A stretch of 64,000 nt of DNA from Manihot esculenta (lineage: Eukaryota; Streptophyta; Magnoliopsida; Malpighiales; Euphorbiaceae): assembly GCF_001659605.2 (NCBI RefSeq), contig NC_035176.2:23660847-23724846 (forward strand), in the 5' to 3' direction. Below the pieces are notes generated by a model. The model ran no database searches. It worked only from the letters and a program-made list of their open reading frames with translations, and was not told the DNA's origin. The position numbers and the translations under genes were made by a program. Positions 47,940 through 58,598 of this stretch are shown here, piece after piece (the stretch's first letter is position 1; each line of letters begins with the position of its first letter).

Positions 47940-49349
47940 ATGAGAGGAACTCGTCGATCTGCACGATTGACTGGAGTGCCACCTGAGGATGAGGGCACGA
48001 GCGCCCGTCCTCCTACATTGCCTAGGGCAATGTCTAGTAGGTCTAACAGAGAAAGAGCAGTAAGAGACCCTAGAAGGTCTCTGGATCTGGGTAGGAGCAG
48101 ATCAGTGAGAGGAACAGTTCAGGGAGAAATGTCAGAAGACATAGGGGATGATATGGATGTAGAGCAGAGGAGGGATGGCAGTCTGGGAGTTAGCATGTCA
48201 GAAGAGGGAATGGGAGAGTCCCAAGGAGGCACTCAGGCCTCGGGATTTGTTCAGCCACCCCACTACCCACACTTCTCACAAAATCTCGGGTATTCGATGG
48301 GAGGTAAATCGAATTACCCTAGCTTCACCCCTTATCCCACACAGATGCCATACCCACCCTACTACCCACCATATTCACAATACCCAATGTATCCACCCCC
48401 ACCTTACTATCCAAATCCAGCAAACCCTACCTCAGAAAATGTTGCACCACCTCCACCACCTACAGAACCAGCAGCCCCAGTTACTCAACCTTCTAGACCT
48501 AGCTCAGCCAGTGGGAGCAAGGTCAAGATGACCGACTACATGAAATTGGGTGCTCCTCAGTATGAAAAAGGGGATGACCCATTTGTGTATCTTGAAAGGG
48601 TTAAGGTGATCACAGATGAGATTGGGGCTGATGACAGTAGAGCCATTCAGATGGCTGGGTTCACGCTTAAGTGCAAGAAGGCATGAGAGTGGTTCAAGAA
48701 TTATGTGAACCCGAGAGTGGACAGCATGTCTTGGGAAGAGTTTGCAAACGAGTTTGCAGGATGGGCTTTCCCAGATAGTTCGAGGGAGCTGAAGATGATA
48801 GAGTTTGAGCAGTTGAGGCAGACTGATGAGATGAGTGTAGAGGAGTTCACAGACAGATTCTTGGAGCTGTTGCCATTTGCAGGGCAAAATCTTGACACAG
48901 ACCAGAAAAGGTCAACGAGGTATATCATGAAACTCCACTCCAGATATTCCTCCTTGATCCAGTCAGCTGATAGGGAGAGCTTCCATGCCATAGTGGATAT
49001 GGCTCGGAAAATGGAGGTCAGTGCCATCGTTCAGGGGACAGTTAAGCAGTCAGTGGCACAGCCTTCTGGTTCTAAGACCCCAGGCTCTTCTTCTTTTAGT
49101 GCAGCAGCTTCAGGCAGCAAGAGGTGGAGCAGTACCACCAAGAAGTCGAAGAAGAACAAGTTTTGGAACAAGGTCAAGTCCAGTCTGGGACTAGGGAGTG
49201 GCTCGAGCTCTGGTGCGGATAATGCAGTTTGTGCGAAGTGTAGTAGGCCACACAGGGGAGTTTTCCGGGCTGGGATAGCAGCCTGCTTCAGATGCGGGCA
49301 AGAGGGACACATGGCTCGGGAGTGTCCTAGGGCAGCTTTTGGAGCATAG
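47940..49349 (+). pseudogene. gag: Element G gag, two internal stops
   Basis: Starts MRGTRRSARLTGVPPEDEG at 47940. It has the Pro/Tyr-rich region, the Gag core (FPDSSRELKMIEFEQLRQ) and two zinc knuckles (CAKCSRPHRGVFRAG, whose last Cys is Phe, then [14 protein letters not shown]). A TGA at 48684-48686 replaces the Arg codon in KKAREW, and a TAG at 49347-49349 replaces CAG before [10 protein letters not shown]. The frame is otherwise continuous with pol. Loss of the fourth ligand of the first knuckle is a private defect. Confidence 0.9.
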
Positions 49350-51752
49350 TCTCAGCAGACAGCTTCTGGCAGTGTGGCTCAGCCAGCAGCTCCAGCCACG
49401 ACTCAGGCCAGTGGCAGAGGTAGAGGGAGAGGAGCAGCCTCTTCTTCAGCGGGTTTCAGAGGTGAAGGTCTATCAGCTCCAGCACGGATCTTCACGATGA
49501 CTCAGCAGGAGGCAGATGCATCTAACACCGTGGTGGCAGGTAACTTAGTCATTGGTTGTTCAGATGTGTATGCCTTGATGGACTCTGGTGCATCTCATTC
49601 TTTTATTGCTCCGAGAGCCGTCCAGAGGTTGGGGTTGATGATCTCTGAGTTAGAGTGTCCTCTCTGGGTCAGTGGACCCAAGTGTGATCCATCAGTGGCA
49701 GAGTTAGTCTGCCAGTACAGTCCAATTTTTGTTGAGGGAAGATGCCTTTCTGCCGACCTTGTGGTTCTAGACTTGACAGATTTTGACGTCATTCTAGGGA
49801 TAGACTGGTTATCTACTCATGGTGCTACCTTGGACTGCAGGGACAAGGTAGTCAGGTTCAGAGGTCAAGATGGGTCAGAGGTTGTCTTCAGGGGAGACAG
49901 GAGGGGTACACCTAGAGGTCTGATATCAGCTCTTCAGGCTCGTAGGTTGCTTAGGAAGGGATGTCAGGGGTATTTGGCTCATGTGAGAGAGCTTAGCAGT
50001 CAGGTTAGAGAACCCGCCTCGGTGCCAGTGGTTAGAGAGTTTCTAGAAGTCTTCCCAGACGAGCTGCCAGGTTTACCACCTGTTAGGGAGATAGAGTTCG
50101 AGATAAAACTGATGCCTGGAACCCGACCGATCTCTATCCCTCCCTACAGGATGGCTCCAGCCGAGTTGAAAGAATTGAAAGAACAGTTGCAAGAGCTGGT
50201 AGAAAAGGGCTTCATCCGACCGAGCACCTCACCTTGGGGTGCACCAGTTTTGTTTGTGAGAAAGAAGGATGGATCCTTTAGGCTTTGTATTGACTATAGG
50301 CAGTTGAACAAAGTCACTACTAAGAATAAGTACCCATTGCCTAGGATCGACGATCTATTTGACCAGCTAGCCGGAGCAGGTTGTTTCTCCAAAATAGATA
50401 TGAGATCGGGGTACCATCAGCTAAGGATCAGAGATGAGGATGTGCCAAAGACAGCTTTCAGGACCAAATATGGGCATTTTGAGTTCCTTGTAATGTCGTT
50501 CGGGTTAACCAACGCCCCTGCAGCATTCATGGATCTCATGAACAGAGTGTTTAGCCAATACCTGGATCACTTTGTTATTGTCTTCATAGATGATATCTTG
50601 GTGTATTCCAGGAATGCAGAGGAGCATGTCCATCATCTGAGGTTGGTTCTGCAGACCTTGAGGGAGCATGGCTTGTATGCCAAGTTCTCCAAGTGTGAGT
50701 TCTGGCTGAGGAGCATTTCATTCTTGGGGCATGTTGTGTCAGAAAATGGAATAGAGGTGGACCCCAAGAAGACAGAAACTGTGGCTAACTGGCCTAGACC
50801 CACTTCAGTGACAGAAATCAGGAGTTTCTTGGGTTTGGCAGGTTACTACAGGAGGTTCGTTCAGGACTTCTCAAAAATTGCAGCTCCTCTGATCAGGTTA
50901 ACCAGGAAGAATCAAAAGTTTGTGTGGACCGACCAGTGCGAAGAGAGTTTTGAAGAGCTTAAGAAGAGGTTGACTTCAGCACCAGTGTTAGCTCTGCCAT
51001 CTAGTGAGGAAGACTTTACAGTCTTTTGTGATGCGTCCCGTGTGGGACTGGGTTGTGTACTAATGCAGAATGAGAGGGTGATTGCTTATGCTTCTAGACA
51101 GCTGAAGAAGCACGAGTTAAATTACCCCACGCATGACCTAGAGATGGCAGCAGTAATCTTTGCACTCAAGATGTGGAGGCACTACCTCTATGGGGTAAAA
51201 TGCGAGATCTTTACAGATTATAAGAGCCTGCAGTACATCCTGAGTCAAAGAGATTTGAATTTGAGACAGAGGAGATGGGTAGAGCTGCTGAGTGACTATG
51301 ATTGCAAGATTCAGTATCATCCGGGTAAGGCGAATGTCGTGGCAGACGCCCTAAGCCGAAAGTCACTAGGCAGTCTATCCCACATCACGGCAGAGAGGAC
51401 ACCAGTGGTGAAGGAGTTTTACAAGCTCATTGATGAAGGTCTACAGTTGGAGTTGTCTGGTACAGGTGCTTTAGTGGCCCAGATGAGAGTGACACCTGTG
51501 TTTCTGGAGCAAGTGGCTCAGAAACAGCATGAGGACCCAGAGTTAGTGAAGATTGCCAGGACTGTTCAGTCAGGCAAGGACAGTGAGTTCAGATTTGACA
51601 GTAAGGGGATCCTCCGCTATGGGAGTCGATTGTGTGTACCAGATGACATAGGGCTAAAAGGAGACATTATGAGGGAGGCTCATAATGCAAGATACAGCGT
51701 TCACCCCGGAGCCACCAAGATGTATCAAGATCTGAGGAAAGTTTATTGGTAG
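49350..51752 (+). pseudogene. pol: Element G protease, RT and RNase H
   Basis: One open segment of about 800 codons. The protease has the family-consensus [14 protein letters not shown] near 49573. RT has [15 protein letters not shown] and [10 protein letters not shown] (near 50580-50610), with VMSFGLTN for the usual VMPFGLTN. RNase H has [13 protein letters not shown] and [12 protein letters not shown], and [10 protein letters not shown] where A and E have FTDHKS. The integrase zinc domain begins [16 protein letters not shown] and is cut by TAG at 51750-51752, where A and E have TGG. Confidence 0.92.
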
Positions 51753-52925
51753 CCAGCAATGAAGAAAGAAGTGGCACAGTTTGTGTCAGCCTGCGAAGTG
51801 TGTCAGAGGGTGAAGCTGAAACATCAGAAGCCGGCTGGAATGCTTAACCCGCTACCTATTCCAGAGTGGAAATGGGAAAATATAGCTATGGACTTCGTAG
51901 TGGGGTTACCGGCGATGTCCAACAGATTGGACTCCATATGGGTGATTGTGGACAGACTCACCAAATCTGCTCACTTCATCCCTGTCAGGAGTGGCTATTA
52001 TGTGGACAAGTTGGCGCAGGTGTATGTTGATGAGATCGTCAGGCTGCATGGGGTTCCTGTTTCAATAGTGTCGGATAGAGGGCCCCAGTTCACTTCCAGG
52101 TTTTGGCGGAGTCTGCAGAATGCCATGGGTACCAGGTTGGATTTCTGTACTGCCTTCCACCCCCAGACTGATGGACAGTCAGAAAGGACCATCTAGACTA
52201 TCGAGGATATGCTCAGAATGTGTGTGCTGGACTTTGGCGGTTCTTGGAGGCAGCATCTACCTTTGGTGGAGTTTGCCTACAATAACAGCCATCATGCTAG
52301 CATCGGGATGGCTCCATATGAAGCTTTGTACGGAAGGAAGTGCAGGTCACCTGTTTACTGGGAGGAAGTTGGAGAAAAGGCCTTGGCAGGGCCTGAGCTA
52401 GTGGAGATTACCAGCACGGTGGTACCCATAATCAGAGAAAGGATCAAGACTGCTGCAAGCAGACAGAAGAGTTATGCAGACATCCGCAGACGGCAAGTAG
52501 AGTTTCAGGAGGGGGATCTGGTATTGCTCAAGGTGTCTCCTATGAAAGGAGTGGTTCGCTTTGGGAAGAAAGGTAAACTAGCCCCACGATACATCGGACC
52601 CTTTGAAATCTTGCAAAAGATTGGGAATGTGTCGTACAAGCTAGATTTACCTGCTTCAATGGAAAGAATCCATCCGGTTTTCCATGTTTCAATGTTGAGG
52701 AAGTTTGTGTCAGATCCGGGCAAGGTTCTTAGTGAGCCTGATGTGGAGATCCAAGAGGATCTCACCTATGTTGAGCAGCCAGTACGGATCATAGACACCC
52801 AGATCAGAAAGCTAAGAAACAAGGAAATCCCGATGGTGAAAGTCATGTGGAACCACCACAATTTGGAAGAATGCACTTGGGAGACACGGGAGTCCATGCT
52901 CCAGGAATACCCTTATCTTTCCTAA
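51753..52925 (+). pseudogene. pol: Element G integrase and chromodomain
   Basis: Continues with the zinc-domain cysteines (CEVCQRVK) and the catalytic core: MDFVVGL, SDRGPQFTSRFW and DGQSERTI, with all three acidic residues present. A TAG at 52194-52196 follows the catalytic Glu (CAG in A). The second half gives the integrase C-terminal fold and a complete chromodomain (VKVMWNHHNLEECTWETRE) ending EYPYLS and TAA at 52923-52925. This is the best-preserved chromodomain in the window. Confidence 0.92.
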
Positions 52926-52988
52926 GGTTAGCCTCTTATGTGTTTTATGAGTATGTTATGTTGTATGCCATGCTATGTGCTACTTGAG

Positions 52989-53025
52989 GAACATTCGGGG
53001 ATGAATGTTCTTAAGGGGGGGAGAA
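52989..53025 (+). other. Inverted repeat and polypurine tract before the G 3' LTR
   Basis: GAACATTCG, loop GGGA-like, then TGAATGTTC, followed by TTAAGGGGGGGAGAA and the LTR at 53026. It is the same arrangement as in A, with one stem mismatch created by a C-to-T change. Confidence 0.75.
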
Positions 53026-55237
53026 TGTAATACCCGGCTAGACTCCGGTATCGGAATTCCTACCGTCCAGTGGAATCTCAGATGTCGGAGACCTCTAGAA
53101 GGGTAAAACCATGTGTTCATAAAATGATTTAATGTTTTTCATGGTTTTAAGTGAAAAGGAAATGAGTTTTGAATGAAAACAACCTTGGAGGAAAACACAG
53201 GTTCGGCCGCCGAAACTCAAAGTTCGGCCGCTGAACATGCTTGCATTTCGGGTGTGCCTTAGGCCCCCGAAGGCATAAGTGAGGGAAGTCCAGGTTCGGC
53301 CGCCGAACCTCCAGTTCGGCCGCCGAACATGGCATGCATGCGGAGGCACGTTCGGCCCCCGAACGTGGCCTGGCCAGCCACTATAAAAGGGTCCCTTAGC
53401 CGAAAACGGGCGAGCTTTTCTCCCCATTGTCGGCCAAGGTGAGTTCTCCGCCGTTCCTCACCAATCCTTGAGTTTTTCCTTCAAATCTTTCACGATTTTC
53501 ACAAGTTTTCATCTTGTTTTGAAGATTTTCAAGTTTTGAGCAAGTTTTGGAGCTTTGAGGTTCAAGAACTCAAATCTCTCCCATCTCCGAGTTTAGGTCG
53601 TCTCTCTCTCGATCTTCAAGAGGTAAGGGCCGATCTTAAGCTCATTGCATGTTTTAAGTAAGTTTTATGAAGATCTATGGGGTAGAATGCATGTTTAGCT
53701 TATAGTTAGGTTTATGAGCTTATGTTGTGTTTTTGAGCAATGTGTTGTTGTTGTGTGTTGTAGTTGGGGTTTTAGATAGTTTGAAGCCCCTAGGAGCCAA
53801 TGTATGTATATTTGCATGTTTTGAATGAGTTATTTGCATGTTGGAATGGGAAGGAGAGGTTTTTGTGCAAAGGGAACCAAGTTTCTGCCCTTTGGCAGAA
53901 ACCAGGTTCGGCAGCCGAAGGACTTTCGGCCGCCGAACCTGCCTGGGAGGCAGGCCTTTCGGCTGCCGAAATTGCCCCAGAAAAGAGACTTTCGTCTCTT
54001 TCTGGGACTTTCGGCCGCCGAAGGTGCCGCCGAACCCACCCTGTTCAGCCTTCTTTTGCATGTTTTGCATGATTGTTTTAAGGTGTTCTAGGGGATTTTT
54101 GGGGAGTAGTTTAGAGTTATGTTCATGTATGTTTGGTCACTCATTTGAGTCCACCTGTGTAGGTTCGGACCCGAGGAACCGAGGACCCCAGCATTGAGTT
54201 CAGCTGCTTCTGAGTCAGTAGAGCTTCAGCCAGAGGTGAGTGGAATAACTCTTATGCTTTTAAATAAATAAATCAGTTTTAGCATTATTCACGCATCATG
54301 AATGCCATGAGATATAATAGGATGCTTGCATTAGAACTCACGAATATGTTGCATTGCATAATATGTTGATGATGCAGATGAATGTTGAATGATCCTTTAG
54401 TCCTCATATGTTATGATATGATGATGATATGGTACGGAAGACCAGTGAGGTCCATTCTACGCCCCTGGCACCATGTAAGAGAAAGACCAGTGAGGCCCAT
54501 TCTACGCCCCTGGCACAGTTGGAATGCTATGTTAGGCTATGTTATGATTATGTAAGAGAAAGACCAGTGAGGCCGATTCTACGCCCCTGGCACAGTTGGA
54601 CCATGTAGAGGACTATTGGTGACAAATTCATCCTTGATGTGATTAGCTGTGATGTGATGCATTTCATGTTATCATATGTTTCAAATGTTTTATTATTCTG
54701 CTCACTGGGCTCTCGTAGCTCACCCCTCTCCCTTAACCCCCAGGCTTGCAGGTACAGGGTAGACCAGGAGGTCAGCAAGAGTAATGAAGTCTTATGTATG
54801 TAATAGTTAGAATGTGGACATGACAAATTGTATAATGATGTAGAGTTGTGTATAGTTATGTAATGTAATGACATTGAGGATTTGAGATTGTGCTTGACCC
54901 TATGTGTATGGTATCCCTTTTATTACATGATCTTAGAGGTTTTGTAATGCTTATGTAAACCAACTCGACACATGTTATGCCACCCATTGGGGGCATTGAT
55001 GAGGTCCCACAGAGGGGCCAATGTTTATGATTATGACTATGTTCAGTGCATGCATAGGTTGAGTTTGGTGTATGATAGAATAAATGAAAGAAAAGTTTTA
55101 ATTTTTATGTATGTTGTTGATCATGTATGGGATTGAACAGGTTAACAGGATGTATGTTAGGCTTGCTACGGGTCTCGGCGGCCTTAAGCCGACCTAGATT
55201 CTAGCGCCGGTAGCGGTCCGATTTTCGGATCGTTACA
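53026..55237 (+). repeat. 3' LTR of element G
   Basis: 2212 bp, TATA box at 53382-53388. The downstream array (53905-54035) is about 54 bp shorter than in the 5' LTR. The minisatellite has three units (54435-54595). Confidence 0.93.
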
Positions 55238-55242
55238 TTTTG

Positions 55243-56935
55243 CGTACCTTAGAATCTGTTTAACAGCATCTAGCAGTGGAATGTTGATTTCCACTTTTCT
55301 GAAGGTCTCAAGAATCTCCTTTTCTTCCTTTTCTTTTTGTGTTCTTTCAAATCTTTTTGGAAAAGGAGGTGGAATGTGAAAACGTTCCTTTGGATCAATC
55401 TTTTGCGCAGGTGGTGTTTCAGATTGCACTGGAGAGGCTTCAGGTTGCATTGGTTCTTGCGCAACTTGCTTTTCTTGCTCATAGCTAGCATCTTGAAGTT
55501 CTTTTCCACTTCTCAGAGTGATGGCACTCACATTCTGTCTAGGATTAGTTTCAGTTTGAGAAGGGAGCTTACCTTGGGACTCAACTTTATTCATGAATGC
55601 GGTCACTTGTCCCATCTGTTGTTGGAGACTCTGTACAGTGGTTGTAAGTGTTTCCATCATCTTTTCAAGGTGCTGATTAGAACTTGAAGGTGCTGGTTGG
55701 GCTTGATTTTTGTGGTAGTTCTGATGGTTCTGATTATTGTTGGCCCTTCCGTAGCTGAAATTGGGGTGGTCTCTCCAACCTGGATTGTATGTATTTGAAT
55801 ATGGATCATGTCTAGGCTGGCTGTTGTACCCTCCAATGGCATTAACTTGCTGGTTGTCTTCTTGAAGAGTAGGGCATTGATTAGTTGGATGTCCCACATA
55901 TGAACAAATACCACATGGCCTAGGTGGCTGGGTTGCTTGCATCTGTTGAACCAGTCCTATAGCAAAATCTTTCATAACAGCTGTTAGTTCAAAAATAGTA
56001 GGTGAGCTTACCTCATTGACTCCTCTTTGCATTTGCTTTTCTTCTCCATACTGCCTAGATGAGGCTGCAAGTGCAGAAATCAACTCTCGCATCTCCCTAG
56101 GTGTCTTGTCTGCAATGGATCCTCCACAAGCCACATCTATGAATCTTCTTTCTGATGAGAGTAATCCTCCATAGAAGAACTGTATGAGAGACCTATCTGA
56201 CATATCATGTTGTGGACAACCTGTACACAGTCTTTCAAACCTTTCCCAATAATCATATAAATCTTCAGTTGGTTTCTGTCTTATGCTACTAATTTCTCTT
56301 ATTATGCCAATTGACTTAGATGTTGGGAAGTATTTATTCAAAAAAGTTTGGACCATATCATCCCAAGAAGTTATAGATCCAGGTGGCAAATAAAATAACC
56401 AATCTTTAGCAAAGTCATCTAGTGAAAAGGGAAAAGCTCTTAATTTAACATGATTTTCAGAGATACCTTGAGGTCTCATGGATGAACAAACAATATTGAA
56501 TTCTTTCAAGTGCTTGTGTGGATTCTCATTTTGCAAACCTCTAAATTTAGGGAGAAGATGAATCAAACCTGTTTTTAGTTCAAAGGGAACTTTCAGAGGT
56601 GGATAGGTGATGCAAAGTGGTGCTTGATCACCTATAGGAGTTGCTAACTCTCTCATGGTTCTTTCCCTTGGTATTTGTGGTCTTATAGCTGGATTTTCTT
56701 GAATTATTTAGTTCTGGACAGCATGTCCATTAGGGGCAGCAGCTTGTGCATTAGGTTCTGCCATTGGCGCAAAGTTTGGTTGCTGGAGCAAAGAAGGTTT
56801 GGCGGCCGAAGGTTGATGAAGTTCAACGGCCGAATGTTGGGCAGAATGCTCGGCAGCTTGCTTTCCTAATCTTCTGAGGGTGCGTTCAATTTCTGAATCA
56901 AAGGGCAGAGTGTCCCTGTGTTCAGACCTGGTCAT
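55243..56935 (-). pseudogene. gag: F2 gag, right of element G
   Basis: Starts MTRSEHRDTLPFDSEIERT at 56935. A TAA near 56706-56711 (Gln in F1) breaks the N-terminal region. From 56656 it is open through the Gag core (FAKDWLFYLPPGSITSW), the zinc knuckle CGICSYVGHPTNQC and the tail IPLLDAVKQILRYAK at the G insertion point. F1 has a stop at the Trp of KDWLF, so the two copies carry different private lesions. SAAE-encoding TTCGGC copies near the N-terminus are mutated here (near 56798-56836). Confidence 0.88.
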
Positions 56936-56964
56936 GAAAGAAAAATAAACAAGTTAAATCAATT

Positions 56965-56982
56965 CCCCGGCAACGGCGCCAA
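56965..56982 (-). other. Primer-binding site of F2 (tRNA-Asp type)
   Basis: The same TGGCGCCGTTGCCGGGG on the minus strand as in F1, beside LTR3. Confidence 0.85.
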
Positions 56983-56986
56983 TTTT

Positions 56987-58598
56987 TGACTCGCGGTTGT
57001 CGAAGCTGGTCAAAAATAACCTCTACGGTTATCAATAATTTTACAACTGCAGATAGTGGTAAAGGATCGAATCCACAGATAATTGAATACTTATCTATTT
57101 TTCCCAAATAAGATCAACTGAATCAACTGAAAGCACAATTGTAAGCAAGTAACTGAAGGTAGAATAAAAGTAAAGTGCAATAAAGTAAAAAGGGGGGTTT
57201 TGAGATTGATTTGACTAACAACTATTGAAAGCAATTAAAACAACAAGTAATTAAAATAAAAGAGGAAATCAATATGAGAAAGGTCTAGTTGAAGATATGG
57301 ATCCACTTTGGTTGTTTGGGTTGATCATTGAAACTTATGTTTTCTTGATTGGTTCAATAGATTAGTTATGGAGATGGAAAACACTTCTCACCACCATGTC
57401 TCTCCTTATGATTAAATCAATTAGGGAACGTCCTGTAATCAATTACTAATTAACAAATTGCCAAGGAACGTCCTTAGGCCTTAGGCATCAAAACAATTGT
57501 CAATTGCATGAAGAAAGAGAGAGATCCAATCCTAGCTACTCAAACGCATGAGATGTTGCTAGATCATACAATTCCTTACTTTTTACACCAAGTGTTCTTT
57601 GGTCAGAATATTTCCAGCAATTACGGACTAACAAATATCCCAACTAATAATCAATTAACTTTGCAATCAAGAATCAAGTGGTCAATTTGATCAAAACAAC
57701 AAAGCAATCTTAGATTTAAGCTCACAATTGCATGAATATTGAATAAACCAAAAGCAAACACTTTATGTTCAGATCTCACAACCCTTTAAACAACCTTAGT
57801 TTCAACCAAACTTCAACTAGAATTAGGGGTTTCAGCCACTCATGGCTGAACCAAAACAAAAAGTAGAAGAAGAGAAGAAGGAAGGAGGAACCGGCGGCTG
57901 AAGGTGGAGGAGGAGCGGCTGCCGAACCTTGGTGGTGATTGAGTTCTTCAAGTCTCAAATCTTCTTGTCTTCATAAGGCCTTTAAATATATCTTAGGAGG
58001 TTGCCTAGGGTTTCTTGGGTGTCCATGCATCTTTTAGAGGTTGCCCAAAGTGCCCTTGGTCTAATATGTGCCTTCTATGTGCATGTGTGAAGGCAAGGGA
58101 GGGGCTTTTTGGTCTTTTAATTACTGTCCAAGGTGTGTCCAAGAAGTCTTCTTCACATTATTATTGCCACTCATGCACTAAAGAGGAAGGTGGAGCCTCC
58201 TTTTGAATTTTGAATGTGCATGGCATGAAGTGGGAAACATGTGATCTTCAAGATTTGGCTTCTTGAATAAGGAAGAGGCAGTTCGAGGAGACTTTCGGCC
58301 GCCTAAGCTTATTTTCGGAAGCTGGACTTTCGGCTCTGGAGCAAACTTTCGGCCGCCGAAGGTGCTGCCGAAGATAGGTGACTTTCGGCTCTGGACGAGG
58401 CTTTCGGCCGCCGAAGGTGCTTCCGAAGGTGGTTTTTCTAGATTTGGCACTTTTTCGCAGTTTTAAGAACATTTTCTCCAGAATGTCTCTTTACACCTAA
58501 TATCTGCAAAACATTATTAAAACCGCAAAATTAGGTAGAAAAGGAGTAAATAAACATCAATAAGATCATGATAATATGGACTAAAATATGCTCTATCA
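56987..58598 (-). repeat. LTR3 of the F complex
   Basis: 1612 bp. Relative to LTR1 and LTR2 it lacks a 19-bp TTCGGC unit near 58335 and has about 10 extra bases (ACATTATTATTG) near 58156; these explain the 9-bp length difference. It directly abuts resumed element E at 58599. Confidence 0.92.

Larger units (their letters stand above)
45412..55237 (+). mobile_element. Element G: full-length Tekay-type Ty3/gypsy retrotransposon
   Basis: TGTAATACCC at 45412 to GTTACA at 55237, flanked by TTTTG (45407-45411 and 55238-55242). The intact F1 site reads AAATTTTGCGTACC once, which confirms the insertion. It is 9826 bp long with two LTRs, primer site, gag-pol with chromodomain, hairpin and polypurine tract. 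It is the innermost layer of the nest. Four in-frame stops (48684, 49347, 51750, 52194) break the polyprotein; no frameshift was seen. The two LTRs are very alike apart from a 54-bp difference in the TTCGGC array. Confidence 0.94.
33490..58598 (-). mobile_element. F complex: tandem Athila-like element, three LTRs and two internal regions
   Basis: On the minus strand the order is LTR3 (56987-58598), internal F2 (41944-56986, hosting element G at 45412-55237), LTR2 (40323-41943), internal F1 (35111-40322), LTR1 (33490-35110). Only the outer ends carry the duplication CCTCT (33485-33489 and 58599-58603), so the array arose within one insertion, by unequal LTR recombination or by insertion of a concatemer. 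LTRs read TGATAGAGC...GCGAGTCA on the sense strand. Both internals have a tRNA-Asp primer site, gag and a protease joined directly to integrase without RT or RNase H, so the element cannot copy itself unaided. Confidence 0.9.

Noticed and set aside
55184..55242. C-terminal residues CNDPKIGPLPALESRSA at the end of the F2 gag frame.
   Set aside because: They are read from the G 3' LTR after the insertion site and are not part of F gag.
58568..58598. Apparent start codon [11 protein letters not shown] for the 997-codon E pol frame.
   Set aside because: These bases are the end of F LTR3. The true E frame comes from gag at 33489 and continues at 58599, so the ATG at 58568 is accidental.
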